64,000 nucleotides of DNA from Micrococcaceae bacterium Sec5.8 (GTDB lineage: Bacteria; Actinomycetota; Actinomycetes; Actinomycetales; Micrococcaceae). A model generated the notes under the pieces. The model made no database searches. It saw only the letters and a list, made by a program, of their open reading frames with translations, and was not told the origin of the DNA. Shown piece by piece: positions 8,878-18,942 of this stretch; position 1 is the first letter of the stretch; each line of letters begins with the position of its first letter. Location of the stretch: the NCBI GenBank assembly GCA_039636775.1, contig CP143429.1:3410001-3474000 (forward strand), written 5' to 3'. Both the position numbers and the translations under genes were made by a program.

Positions 8878-10049
8878 GCGGGGGCGCCTTCCGGGGTTGA
8901 AGAGGTGCGGGGCCCGGCGCCGGCCGGTTCACTAGCGACGAAGGGGGCCGTGGCGCCCGCTACTTCGCGTAACCGGGCGGCAACGGATTCGGGGGTGGTG
9001 TCATTGATGAAGGCCCCCATTGCGGCCTCGGAGCTGGCCAGGTATTTGAGCTTGTCCGCCGCGCGCCGGGGCGAGGTCAGTTGCAGGTGCAGGTGACCGG
9101 CTTGACGCAGGGCCGGCTCCAGCGGGGCCTGGTGCCAGGCCGCGATGTAGGGCGTCGGCGTGGGATACAGGGCGTCGAAGCGCTTCAGCAGTTCCGGGTA
9201 CAGCTCTGCCAGTTCGTCGCGCTCGGCTCCGGTCAGGGCGGCCAGGTCCGGAATTTGACGGTGCGGGACCAGGTGGACCTCCAACGGCCAGCGCGCCGCG
9301 AACGGAACGTAGGCGCTGAAGTGCTCGCCCTCGAGCACCATGCGGCTGCCGTCGCTGCGTTCGGCCCGCAGCAAAGACGACGTGAGCGTTTCCCTGCCGG
9401 CCGACGCGTCCCGGTATGCGCCGGCCGCGGCGGCCAGGGCTGCCCCGCGGGGCGTCACGTAGGGGTAGGCGTAGATCTGACCGTGCGGGTGGTGCAGGGT
9501 GACGCCGATTTCTGCGCCCCGGTTCTCGAACGGAAAGACCTGTTTGATTCCGGGCAGCGCACCGAGGGCCTCCGTCCGGTGCGCCCAGGCGTCGATCACC
9601 GTGCGGGCACGGCGCCAGCCCAGTCCGGCGAAGGATGCGGTGTGCTGCGGGGTGAAGGCCACCACCTCGCAGCGGCCGATGGCGGGCGCAGTGGTTCCCC
9701 AGGCCGGCGCCGCGGGGATCCCGCCGGCGTCCGGGCCGAGGGAGGGGAACCGGTTTTCGAAAACGGCCACATCGTAGTCGGGGGCCGGAATTTCGGTTTG
9801 ATTAGCCGGCGTCGTCGGGCAGATGGGGCATTGGTCCGCGGGCGGCAAATGCGTGCGGGACTGGCGGTGCGCGGCCACGGCGACCCACTCGCGGCTTAGC
9901 GCATCGAAGCGCAGCTGAGCGGGCAGCGGCCGTTCGGGCAGTCCGCGGTGGTCCACAAGGGAGGCGGCGGTCCGCTCGACAGAGCCGGCGTCGTCGAAGT
10001 AGAAAAGTTCACGGCCGTCGCCCAGCCGGGTCTTCGTGATGCGCGTCAT
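8874..10049 (-). CDS. galT: Galactose-1-phosphate uridylyltransferase
   Basis: Exchanges UMP between UDP-glucose and galactose-1-phosphate. The active-site triad HPHGQ is present in LHHPHGQIYAYPY, with the second motif HLHLQLTSPRR near the C-terminus. The ATG at 10049 (MTRITKTRLGDG) gives 391 residues; the longer frame upstream has no homologous look and crosses the presumed operator. It is the first gene of the galTK operon, facing a DeoR regulator. The Zn-binding Cys pair in CPICP is intact. Confidence 0.94.
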   Translation of the reverse strand: MTRITKTRLGDGRELFYFDDAGSVERTAASLVDHRGLPERPLPAQLRFDALSREWVAVAAHRQSRTHLPPADQCPICPTTPANQTEIPAPDYDVAVFENRFPSLGPDAGGIPAAPAWGTTAPAIGRCEVVAFTPQHTASFAGLGWRRARTVIDAWAHRTEALGALPGIKQVFPFENRGAEIGVTLHHPHGQIYAYPYVTPRGAALAAAAGAYRDASAGRETLTSSLLRAERSDGSRMVLEGEHFSAYVPFAARWPLEVHLVPHRQIPDLAALTGAERDELAELYPELLKRFDALYPTPTPYIAAWHQAPLEPALRQAGHLHLQLTSPRRAADKLKYLASSEAAMGAFINDTTPESVAARLREVAGATAPFVASEPAGAGPRTSSTPEGAPA

Positions 10050-10063
10050 GGATTCATTTCTAC

Positions 10064-10093
10064 ACGAGAAAACATTATCAAACAATAGAGAAC
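10064..10093. promoter_or_regulatory. Three phased 10-base repeats, probable DeoR-type operator
   Basis: Read on the minus strand, three consecutive 10-base units each begin with GTT: GTTCTCTATT, GTTTGATAAT and GTTTTCTCGT. They occupy exactly three turns of one DNA face, between 15 and 44 bases upstream of the galT start. The middle unit includes GATAAT, a plausible -10 element for galT. DeoR-family regulators often bind tandem GTTT-rich repeats, so this is the obvious target of the divergent regulator. Confidence 0.55.
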
Positions 10094-10199
10094 AAAATGA
10101 AGCACTGGGCTGCGGAGTTAGGATGTGCAGGAGGAAGCTGGCGCTCATCCCGCACCCCGCTCCCCGCCCCCCACGTCAACACCCCACGAAGGATGCCCC

Positions 10200-10979
10200 A
10201 TGCTAGCCGCAGCCCGCCGCTCCGCCATCATCGCGGAAGTCCAGCGCGAGCGCATCGTTCGCGTCGCGGACCTTGCGAAACTGCTGGGCGTCTCCCTGAT
10301 GACTGTCCGGCGGGACATCGACGCGCTCGACGCCGCTGGCGCTGTGGAAAAAATCCATGGCGGCGCCAAACTGCCCGGCGGGGTGAGCACCCATGAACCC
10401 GGCTTTGACCTGAAGGTAACGCAGCTGCAGGACGAGAAGATGGCCATCGCCCACGAGGCCGCCGCGCAGGTCCGTGAGGGCATGGCCGTGGGGCTCAGCG
10501 CGGGCACCACCACCTGGGCGCTGGCGCAGCTGCTGTCCGCCGGACCCCGGATCACGGTGGTCACCAACTCGGTGCGCGTCGCAGATGTGTTCCACCAGAG
10601 TTCCTCCCCGTCCACGGTGATCCTCACCGGCGGCGAACGAACGCCCTCCGACGCCCTGGTGGGGCCGCTGGCCACATCCGCCCTGAAACAGCTCCACCTC
10701 GACGTGCTGTTCCTCGGCGTCCACGGCGTTGACGCCGACGCCGGCTTCACCACCCCCAACGTGCTGGAGGCGGAAACGGACCGCGCGTTCGTGGCCGCGG
10801 CCCGCCGCGTGGTGGTGCTGGCGGACCACACCAAATGGGGCACCCTGGGCATCAGCACCATTGCCGGCCTTGAGGACGCCGACGAACTCATTTCCGACGA
10901 AGGCCTGCCCGGCGAGGCCCGGCGGATCCTGGGCGAGCGGGTGGGCCGGCTGCGGCTTGCCGGCGGCCGGCAGCGGTAG
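10200..10979 (+). CDS. DeoR/GlpR family regulator of galactose genes
   Basis: A 259-residue sugar-phosphate-responsive repressor. The N-terminal winged helix contains VADLAKLLGVSLMTVRRDID and the family hallmark KIHGGAK. The C-terminal DeoRC sensor domain shows GLSAGTTTWALAQ, TVVTNSVRVADV and LADHTKWG. The ATG at 10200 has GAAGGA seven bases upstream. It is divergent from galT over the phased repeats and probably represses galTK until a galactose-derived phosphate accumulates (inference from position). Confidence 0.9.
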   Translation: MLAAARRSAIIAEVQRERIVRVADLAKLLGVSLMTVRRDIDALDAAGAVEKIHGGAKLPGGVSTHEPGFDLKVTQLQDEKMAIAHEAAAQVREGMAVGLSAGTTTWALAQLLSAGPRITVVTNSVRVADVFHQSSSPSTVILTGGERTPSDALVGPLATSALKQLHLDVLFLGVHGVDADAGFTTPNVLEAETDRAFVAAARRVVVLADHTKWGTLGISTIAGLEDADELISDEGLPGEARRILGERVGRLRLAGGRQR

Positions 10980-11031
10980 GCCGGCGGAGAGGACCCCGCC
11001 GGTGGCCCCGCCAGCGGATAGTTTTAAGCGT

Positions 11032-11604
11032 ATGACCCCCAGCTACAGGTATGACGTTGAGATCCTGCACCTTCTCGTCTCGCCGGCCCACGCGTACTTC
11101 GGCCGGGCCCGCGACGGCGCAGCCGATGTCCCAACGGCTGATGCGGAGAGCGTGGAGCTGGTCGCGGGCAAGGGCATCGTTGGGGACCGGTTCTTTGGCA
11201 AGGCCGCGCATCTGGATGCGGCCGTCACGCTGATTTCCGCCGAGGCTCTTGAGGCCATGGCCGCGGATCTGGGGACCGGAGAGTTTGATCCGCTGCTGAC
11301 CCGGCGCAATGTGGTCATCAGAGGCGCCCAGCTGGCCCCGCTGCTGGGCGGGGAGTTCGCCTTGGAATCGCGGGGCGGCCCGGTACGGCTCCATGCCGGG
11401 CGGCCTGCCCATCCGTGTGCCTGGATGGACCGGATGCTCGCCCCCGGCGCCCACGCCGCGATGCGGGGCCGGGGCGGCATCCGCTGCCGGCCGCTTTCGA
11501 ACGGCATCCTGCACCGCGGACCAGCGGTGCTCATCAGCCCCGTGCCCCTGGATCCCGGGCAGGCTGGTACCCCAACGTTGCTGCGGCCGTCCCGGCTGCC
11601 GTAG
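11032..11604 (+). CDS. MOSC domain protein
   Basis: A stand-alone MOSC domain of 190 residues, related to the C-terminal domain of molybdenum-cofactor sulfurases. VAGKGIVGDRFFGK and LLTRRNVVIRGAQL are the usual blocks, followed by HPCAWMDRML, which places the conserved Cys after a His-Pro. Family members are thought to carry or transfer sulfur or bind molybdopterin; the partner is unknown here. The gene stands alone, 52 bases after the DeoR gene, and may be read through from it. Confidence 0.82.
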   Translation: MTPSYRYDVEILHLLVSPAHAYFGRARDGAADVPTADAESVELVAGKGIVGDRFFGKAAHLDAAVTLISAEALEAMAADLGTGEFDPLLTRRNVVIRGAQLAPLLGGEFALESRGGPVRLHAGRPAHPCAWMDRMLAPGAHAAMRGRGGIRCRPLSNGILHRGPAVLISPVPLDPGQAGTPTLLRPSRLP

Positions 11605-11738
11605 CAAGCCGGCCGTCGCTCGGACGGCCAAACTCACCCTCCCCCGCCACTTGGGCACGCTGACGCGGGAGGACGCGGACGTCCTCGGTTGCCGGGAGGA
11701 CAAGATGCCCTTGCGCGGACTTCCTGTGCTCCGGCAAC

Positions 11739-11873
11739 GTGCGCGTGCCACCGCCAGTCAAGGAGATCAACCCGGACCCTGACGCGGTTGTTGAACGCCG
11801 GATCCACGGCCTGCGGCTTCGCGCAGGGCAGTTCCTGGACCGGGTCCAGGGCGGGTACCCCGGGATGTTATGA
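11739..11873 (+). CDS. Short ORF, possible gene remnant
   Basis: A 44-residue frame beginning at GTG (VRVPPPVKEINPDPDAVVER) and ending LDRVQGGYPGML has coding-like third positions and a sensible amphipathic composition, but no ribosome site. The same frame stays open upstream into sequence that no longer looks like protein. It may be the C-terminal scrap of a lost gene. Its stop codon overlaps the left arm of the hairpin at 11873. Confidence 0.25.
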   Translation: MRVPPPVKEINPDPDAVVERRIHGLRLRAGQFLDRVQGGYPGML

Positions 11874-11920
11874 CGGCCCCGCGCATAGAGCCCATCTATG
11901 CGCGGGGCCGTTATTATCTA
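11873..11920 (+). terminator. Sixteen-base-pair hairpin with T-rich tail, containing a LysR-type box
   Basis: A perfect 16-base-pair stem (11873-11888 with 11896-11911) encloses a seven-base loop and is followed by TATTATCTATT, so it reads as an intrinsic terminator for upstream plus-strand genes. The upper stem and loop are also the dyad listed at 11884-11900, so terminator and probable operator occupy the same bases. Confidence 0.7.
11884..11900. promoter_or_regulatory. LysR-type box upstream of the aromatic-acid transporter
   Basis: CATAGAGCCCATCTATG is a perfect 6-5-6 dyad containing T-N11-A, the classic LysR-family recognition form. The same arms, CATAGA and TCTATG with the same five-base spacing, occur at 14254-14270 beside the LysR gene itself. 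It lies about 115 bases upstream of the transporter start. Confidence 0.65.
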
Positions 11921-12013
11921 TTGGACATGTGTCGGGGGTCTCACCAGACTGGAGGAACAAAATTTTCGCCGGACGCTTCCGTGTCCGCTGTGTAGACCAA
12001 GGACGTTCACACT

Positions 12014-13261
12014 ATGCAAACGCAACGAAAATGGATCGTCATTCTTTGCTGGCTTACGGTTGTCTTCGAGGGGTTCGACCTCGTGGCCCTGGGCGCCTCC
12101 ATTCCCACGCTGCTGGACACCAAGCATGCGGGCATTGACCCGGCGGGCGCCACCTTCGTGGCCACGATTTCCCTCGTCGGCGTTGGAATCGGCGCGGCCC
12201 TGATCGGTCCCATCTCGGACCGCTTCGGCCGGCGCCTGCCCCTGATTATCTGCGTGGCGCTCTTCTCCGTCTTCACTCTGCTGTTCCCCCTGATGCCCAA
12301 CGTGGCCCTGATGGGCATTCTCCGGCTGGTGGCCGGACTCGGCCTTGGCGGATGCATGCCGGTCGCCGTGACGGCCATGCAGGAAGCTGCGGCCAGTAAC
12401 GGCAAAGCGCACTCCAGCACCATCACCATGACCGGCTACCACGTGGGTGCCGTCGCCGCTTCGCTGCTCGCGCTGCTGGTCGGCCGCCACTGGGAATGGC
12501 TTTTCTACGCCGGCGGTATTCTCGGGCTGCTCGCAGTACCCCTCATGTGGGCCAAGCTGCCGGAGACGTCCCCCATCGTTGCGGCCTCGAAGACCGCGGG
12601 CGCGCCGGCCCCGAAGGTCCGCATCGGCAGTCTGCTCCGCGGGCGTTACCTGCGCATCACGCTGGGCCTTTGGGTCGCTGCATTTATGGGCCTCATGCTG
12701 GTGTATGGCCTGAACACCTGGCTGCCGCAGCTGATGCGCGGTGCCGGCTACAACGTGGCTGACTCCCTCGTCCTGCTCCTCGTCCTGAATGTGGGTGCCA
12801 TCGCCGGACTGCTGGTCGGCGGCCGGGTCGCCGACCGCCGCGGCGTCAAGGGCACCACGATGTTCTGGTTCGCGGCTGCCGCCGTGCTGCTGGCCATCCT
12901 GAGCATCAAGATGGAGAACCAGCTGGTGCTGAACGGCATCGTCTTCGTCACCGGCTTCTTCGTCTTTTGCGCCCAGGTGCTCGTCTACGGCTTCGTGGGC
13001 TACCTTTACCCCCGTCACATCGTCGCCTCCGGTATGGGGTTTGTGTCCGCCGTCGGCCGCCTCGGCGCGATTTCGGGCCCTTGGATCACCGGCCTGCTGG
13101 TGGTCGCCGGCATCGCCTACCCCTTCAGCTTCTACGTCTTCGCGGCAGCCGCACTGCTGGGTGTCGCCGCGGTGGCTGTCATCCCGAAGGTCAAGCTCGG
13201 CGCCCCGGAGGTGACCGAGGAGTCCCCCGCCGGGTCGGCCAAGCCTGCCGGCATCTCCTAG
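12014..13261 (+). CDS. MFS aromatic acid:H+ symporter (AAHS family)
   Basis: A 415-residue, 12-helix permease. EGFDLVALG in helix 1 is the AAHS form of the D-G-x-D motif that distinguishes benzoate and hydroxybenzoate importers such as BenK and PcaK, and GPISDRFGRRLP is MFS motif A in the loop between helices 2 and 3. It should bring an aromatic acid in with protons. The LysR-type box upstream matches the box beside the LysR gene that faces benzoylformate decarboxylase, so the likely substrates are benzoylformate, mandelate or benzoate (inference). Confidence 0.9.
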   Translation: MQTQRKWIVILCWLTVVFEGFDLVALGASIPTLLDTKHAGIDPAGATFVATISLVGVGIGAALIGPISDRFGRRLPLIICVALFSVFTLLFPLMPNVALMGILRLVAGLGLGGCMPVAVTAMQEAAASNGKAHSSTITMTGYHVGAVAASLLALLVGRHWEWLFYAGGILGLLAVPLMWAKLPETSPIVAASKTAGAPAPKVRIGSLLRGRYLRITLGLWVAAFMGLMLVYGLNTWLPQLMRGAGYNVADSLVLLLVLNVGAIAGLLVGGRVADRRGVKGTTMFWFAAAAVLLAILSIKMENQLVLNGIVFVTGFFVFCAQVLVYGFVGYLYPRHIVASGMGFVSAVGRLGAISGPWITGLLVVAGIAYPFSFYVFAAAALLGVAAVAVIPKVKLGAPEVTEESPAGSAKPAGIS

Positions 13262-13301
13262 GCTGCGGCCGCGATGCCGGAGAACCCCGTGCGCCGCGGT
13301 C

Positions 13302-13336
13302 CGGTGCCCGGCCCCGCCACCCGGGACCGGGCACCG
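13302..13336. terminator. Hairpin between convergent transporter and LysR genes
   Basis: CGGTGCCCGG (13302-13311) and CCGGGCACCG (13327-13336) form a perfect 10-base-pair stem with a 15-base loop between two convergent stops. There is no T run, so termination is likely but not certain. Confidence 0.5.
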
Positions 13337-13348
13337 TCGCCAGAGGCC

Positions 13349-14245
13349 CTACTCCTCGGGTTCGGCCAGCGCATCAGCCACCAGTTCCAGGAACCAGGCC
13401 GCAGCGCCGGTGGCCGATACGGCCGCATCCCAGTAGAGGGTTACTTCGAACCGGGGCATATCGAATGGCAGCTCACGGATGGCGACGGGCCAGCGCTGCG
13501 CCATCCGGGTGGCCATCTGCCGGGGCAGGATGGCCACCATGCGACAGCCCACCACCACCTCCGCGAGCGCGGAGAAGTGCGGAACCCGCAGGGCAATGAC
13601 GCGCTCCACGTGCTGCGACCGGATCGCCTGTTCCACTTGGTCGTGGCCCGCAGCCGGGTCCATGGCCACATGCTTGAGGGCCAGGAAGTCCTCCCAGCCG
13701 ATGCGCGGCCCCGGAGCCGCCGCGTCGGTCGGCAACACACAGACGTAGCGGTCATCGGCCACGACGGTGCGGCGGCCGGACACCTCCAGCGGAATGCTCG
13801 CGATGGCGCCATCGATCTTACCGTGGGCAAGCCAGGTTCGGACGTGGGAGATCTGCATGGGGACCACTTCCAAGCTGGCGCCGGGTGCCTGGACCACCAG
13901 CTGTTTCATGATCCGCGGCAGGAACGCATTCTCGCCAATGTCCGTCAGGCACAGCCGGAATGTCCGGGTAGTGCGGGTGGGATCGAACACCCGGTTCGCG
14001 TCCACGGCGTCGTCAACGGCGAGCACCGCCTGACGGAACACCGCCGCCAGTTCCGAGGCTCGGGCTGTGGGCGCGTATCCGGCCGGGCCGCGGACGAACA
14101 GCGGGTCATGAAGGGCGCGCCGCAGCCGGCCGAGGGCATGGCTGACGGTGGGCTGTGTCAACGACAGTTCCTGCGCAGCGCGGGTCACCGAGCGGTGGTC
14201 ATAGATGCTTAGGAATGTCCGGATCAGGTTCAGGTCGAGGCTCAC
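13349..14245 (-). CDS. LysR family transcriptional regulator of the benzoylformate genes
   Basis: A 298-residue LysR regulator. The N-terminal helix-turn-helix is SVTRAAQELSLTQPTVSHAL within residues 1-60, and the rest is the periplasmic-binding-like effector domain. The start is GTG at 14245, only nine bases from the dyad CATAGA-N5-TCTATG, which fits autoregulation. It is divergent from the benzoylformate decarboxylase gene and convergent with the AAHS transporter, both preceded by the same box. It probably activates both in the presence of an aromatic acid; the identity of the inducer is inferred. Confidence 0.9.
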   Translation of the reverse strand: MSLDLNLIRTFLSIYDHRSVTRAAQELSLTQPTVSHALGRLRRALHDPLFVRGPAGYAPTARASELAAVFRQAVLAVDDAVDANRVFDPTRTTRTFRLCLTDIGENAFLPRIMKQLVVQAPGASLEVVPMQISHVRTWLAHGKIDGAIASIPLEVSGRRTVVADDRYVCVLPTDAAAPGPRIGWEDFLALKHVAMDPAAGHDQVEQAIRSQHVERVIALRVPHFSALAEVVVGCRMVAILPRQMATRMAQRWPVAIRELPFDMPRFEVTLYWDAAVSATGAAAWFLELVADALAEPEE

Positions 14246-14253
14246 CAGCCCAT

Positions 14254-14270
14254 CATAGAGAGTGTCTATG
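14254..14270. promoter_or_regulatory. LysR-type box between the regulator and the decarboxylase
   Basis: CATAGAGAGTGTCTATG is a perfect 6-5-6 dyad with T-N11-A. It shares 13 of 17 bases, including both arms, with the box at 11884. It sits next to the LysR start and 89 bases upstream of the decarboxylase start, the usual arrangement for divergent LysR control. Confidence 0.72.
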
Positions 14271-14346
14271 CGGGAGCATCGAATTATTTGTTTGTCGGCA
14301 TAGGGGCTCGGATCCTAGTTTTGTAGGACCAGCAGCCCCGGGATAG

Positions 14347-15963
<1,617 letters not shown>

Positions 15964-15986
15964 TCCACCCCACCGAAAGGCACGCC

Positions 15987-17468
15987 ATGACTGTCTCCCC
16001 CACCATTCCCGACACGTTCCTCGACACCGCCCGCTGGGACGGGAAAATCAACATCGCCGGCTGGATTGAAGGTTCCGGCGGAAACCAGGACGTCATCGAG
16101 CCGGCCACCGGTGCCGTCCTGGGCAGCGTCGGCGTCGCCACGGCCGCGGACGTGGGGCTCGCCGCCACTACGGCCGCCGACGCCCAGCAGGCGTGGGCTG
16201 CCGCGCGTCCCGAGGAAAGGGCCGCCGTCCTGCGCCGCGCCGGCCAACTCTGGGAGGAGCACGCCGAAGAAATCCAGGGCTGGATCATCCGCGAAAGCGG
16301 CGGCATTCCGGCAAAGGCGGCCTTGGAGACGCACATCGCTGCCAACGAATGCTACGAGGCCGCCGCGCTGCCCTCGCACCCGGCCGGGGAGGTCCTGACC
16401 TCCAATGACGCGCGGTGGTCGTTCGCGCGGCGCCGCCCGGCCGGCGTCGTGTCCGTGATTGCACCGTTCAACTTTCCCCTCATCCTGTCCATCCGCTCCG
16501 TGGCCCCGGCGTTGGCCCTGGGCAACGCCGTGCTGCTGAAGCCGGACCCGCGGACGGCAGTGTCCGGCGGCGTCGCGCTGATGCGGGTTTTCGAGGAAGC
16601 CGGCCTGCCCGCCGGGCTTCTCTCGCTCCTGCCCGGCGGCGCGGAAACGGGCGCCGCCGTCGTCGAAGCCCCCGAGGTCCGGGTGGTCTCGTTTACCGGG
16701 TCGACGGCGGCCGGCCGAAAGGTGGGCGAGGCGGCAGCCCGGCACCTTAAGCGGGCGCACCTTGAACTCGGCGGCAACAACGCGCTGATCGTGCTTCCGG
16801 GCGCCGACCTCGCCAAGGCCGCATCCGCGGGTGCGTTCGGCTCGTTTATGCACCAGGGCCAGATCTGCATGACCACCGGCCGGCACCTCGTCCACGAGTC
16901 GATCTACGACGCCTACGTGGCTGCGCTCAGCGACAAGGCCGCTCACCTTCCGGTCGGCGACCCGGCAAGCGGCACGGTGGCGCTGGGACCGATCATCGAC
17001 GAGACACAGCTTAAACGCATCCACGCAATCGTGGAGGCCGCTGTCCAGGCCGGCGCACGGCTATCCGCCGGCGGCACCCACGACGGACTCTTCTACCGGC
17101 CCACGGTCCTGGCTGACCTCAGCCAGGACAACCCGGCCTTCGCCGAGGAAATCTTCGGCCCCGTCGCCCCGGTCATCAAGTTCTCCACCGTGGACGAAGC
17201 GTTGGCGCTCGTCAACGCCAATGAATACGGCCTCTCCGTAGGAATCCTGGGCGACGTCGGGACGGCGATGAAACTCGCAGACCGGGTCCACTCGGGCAAG
17301 GTGCACATCAACGAGCAAACGGTGCTGGACGAGGCCAATGCACCATTTGGCGGTGTGGGTTCCTCCGGAACAGGGTCACGGTTCGGCGGTGCCACGGCGA
17401 ATATCGAGGCCTTCACCGAGGTCCAGTGGCTCACCATGCGCCCGGAGATTGCGCCGTATCCGTTCTAA
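15987..17468 (+). CDS. Benzaldehyde dehydrogenase (NAD+)
   Basis: An aldehyde dehydrogenase of 493 residues that oxidises benzaldehyde to benzoate. Catalytic Cys294 lies in HQGQICMTTGRH, general-base Glu260 in HLELGGNN, and the cofactor region has PFNFPL and FTGSTAAG. The wording across the protein, including the C-terminal PYPF, closely matches the xylC/mdlD benzaldehyde dehydrogenases as I know them rather than general aldehyde dehydrogenases. AAAGG precedes the ATG. It forms an operon with the decarboxylase and is controlled through the same LysR-type box. Confidence 0.9.
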   Translation: MTVSPTIPDTFLDTARWDGKINIAGWIEGSGGNQDVIEPATGAVLGSVGVATAADVGLAATTAADAQQAWAAARPEERAAVLRRAGQLWEEHAEEIQGWIIRESGGIPAKAALETHIAANECYEAAALPSHPAGEVLTSNDARWSFARRRPAGVVSVIAPFNFPLILSIRSVAPALALGNAVLLKPDPRTAVSGGVALMRVFEEAGLPAGLLSLLPGGAETGAAVVEAPEVRVVSFTGSTAAGRKVGEAAARHLKRAHLELGGNNALIVLPGADLAKAASAGAFGSFMHQGQICMTTGRHLVHESIYDAYVAALSDKAAHLPVGDPASGTVALGPIIDETQLKRIHAIVEAAVQAGARLSAGGTHDGLFYRPTVLADLSQDNPAFAEEIFGPVAPVIKFSTVDEALALVNANEYGLSVGILGDVGTAMKLADRVHSGKVHINEQTVLDEANAPFGGVGSSGTGSRFGGATANIEAFTEVQWLTMRPEIAPYPF

Positions 17469-17662
17469 CGCCGGCGGACATCCAGGTGGGGGCCCGGACC
17501 GGACTGTGAGGAGTCTCACCTGCAATAATCGCCACTTGGCTTGAGACCCGCTCCCGGCGCTGTGCATCATGAAATGACAAGGCCGGGACGGGAACGTCCC
17601 GGCCGGCAAGCCGCAACGGTGCGGCGCCCGGACCTCCGGATCACGAATGGAAGCACTGAACA

Positions 17663-17869
17663 ATGACGTTTGAAACTGCTAACTCATCAGTAACCCACAA
17701 GCTCTGGGACCGCGCAAGCATGCACAGCGAACTGGACGCCCTGGTTCACGACCTGTCGGTCCGCCACAACACCGCCAAGAGCAACATCGCCGTCCATGCC
17801 AGTGGACCCAACACCTTCACGCTGAGCCTGCATCACGGCGACGCGAACCTCGAAACGGTCAACCTTTAG
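17663..17869 (+). CDS. Small hypothetical protein
   Basis: A 68-residue protein, MTFETANSSVTHKLWD to HGDANLETVNL, with an N-terminal helix (HSELDALVHDLSVRHN) and two predicted strands. No membrane segment and no family I recognise. GGAAG lies nine bases before the ATG, and a strong hairpin follows the stop, which supports a real, independently transcribed gene. Confidence 0.6.
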   Translation: MTFETANSSVTHKLWDRASMHSELDALVHDLSVRHNTAKSNIAVHASGPNTFTLSLHHGDANLETVNL

Positions 17870-17891
17870 GACCTGCAGCACAGCTAACGGC

Positions 17892-17932
17892 ACGACGACG
17901 GCGGGAATCTCCTGCCGTCGTCGTTCTGTTTC
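17892..17932 (+). terminator. Intrinsic terminator of the ACGACGACGGCGGGA class
   Basis: A 15-base stem (17892-17906 with 17910-17924) with one G-T wobble and an ATC loop, followed by TCTGTTTC. It ends the small hypothetical gene and also lies before the convergent cyclase stop. The left arm is nearly identical to those at 4664 and 25114. Confidence 0.8.
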
Positions 17933-17964
17933 TGTTCGTCAGTTCCGATGCCGGGCCGCGCGGC

Positions 17965-18942
17965 TCAGCCAGCTCCCGGAGCCGCCACTCGCCGCATTGC
18001 GCTCTTCACCCGATACATGTCCTGGTCGGCGGCGATCAGCAGCGCTTTGGCCAGTTCCTGGTGCCCGGCCTCGCCCGCGTCCGCCGGCACGGCGGTGTCC
18101 GCCCGCCCGACGGACATGCCCAGCCGGAGCTCGGCGCCCGCGACGGTGAAAGCTTCAGCGAGGCAGTCCCGGACCCGTCCAGCCACTGCCTCCAACTCAC
18201 CGGGGCGCTCCAGCCAGGGAATGAGGACCACGAACTCGTCCCCGCTGTAACGCGTGACGGTGTCCGCGCTGCGCACCGCTCCGGAAAGCATCTGCGCCAC
18301 GTGTTCCAGTACCCCGTCCCCGGCTGCGTGGCCCAGAGTGTCGTTCACCTGCTTGAAATTGTTGACGTCGCAGAACAGCACACCCACCCGGTGCCGCTTG
18401 TCACCCGCACTGGCCAAGGCCGTCAGCAGGCTTTCCTGCAGCTGGCGCCGGTTGGGCAGACCGGTGAGCGGGTCGTGGAGGGCCCGGTGGTGCGCTTCCT
18501 GCAGGAGTTTGGCGCGCGCCGCCTCAGCATCCTCAAGCAGCCGGTGCGCACTGGCCAGCTCACGCTCATAACGCCGCCGCTCGGGGGCGCCGAAGAAGAT
18601 CATCAAGTCCCGCGGCTCCGGCCCGTCAGTGGTCCGGGTGACGGAGAGCAGCACCGGTCGGCGTTGCCCGTCGGCGCCCAGCAGCTCGATTGAGAGTTCG
18701 GCAACGTGGCCGTCGCGGTCCAGCTTCGGTCCGGCATGCGTGCGGTACATGAGCCGGTCCCCCGCCCGCATCAGGTCCAGCAGGCGCGTCCCGTCGAGGG
18801 CGCCGGCGTCGACGCCAACCCAGGCGCAGAGAGTAGCGTTCGCGGTGAGGATCGTTCCGTCGACGCCAGCCACGACGTACCCCGCGGGTGCCTGCTGGAA
18901 GAGCTGCCAGTAGTTGACCGCTTCCGCGGTCGCCTCGCTCAT
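17965..18942 (-). CDS. PAS-GGDEF diguanylate cyclase, partner of an RsbQ-like hydrolase
   Basis: A 325-residue cytoplasmic cyclase. A PAS domain covers about 10-118 (YWQLFQQAPAGYVVAGVDGT, ILTANATL), a coiled coil about 119-152, and GGDEF 153-325. The signature is RYSGDEF, a Ser replacing the first Gly, and the inhibitory site RSAD sits five residues upstream, so product inhibition looks intact. The ATG at 18942 overlaps the stop of the RsbQ-like gene in an ATGA junction. In Bacillus the equivalent hydrolase partners a PAS-phosphatase (RsbP); here the output is cyclic-di-GMP instead. Activity of the SGDEF form is probable but unproven. Confidence 0.9.
   Translation of the reverse strand: MSEATAEAVNYWQLFQQAPAGYVVAGVDGTILTANATLCAWVGVDAGALDGTRLLDLMRAGDRLMYRTHAGPKLDRDGHVAELSIELLGADGQRRPVLLSVTRTTDGPEPRDLMIFFGAPERRRYERELASAHRLLEDAEAARAKLLQEAHHRALHDPLTGLPNRRQLQESLLTALASAGDKRHRVGVLFCDVNNFKQVNDTLGHAAGDGVLEHVAQMLSGAVRSADTVTRYSGDEFVVLIPWLERPGELEAVAGRVRDCLAEAFTVAGAELRLGMSVGRADTAVPADAGEAGHQELAKALLIAADQDMYRVKSAMRRVAAPGAG

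Noticed and set aside
10064..10093. Start of a CRISPR or short tandem-repeat array
   Set aside because: Only three units of 10 bases with partial identity, placed exactly in a promoter; no spacers and no cas genes.
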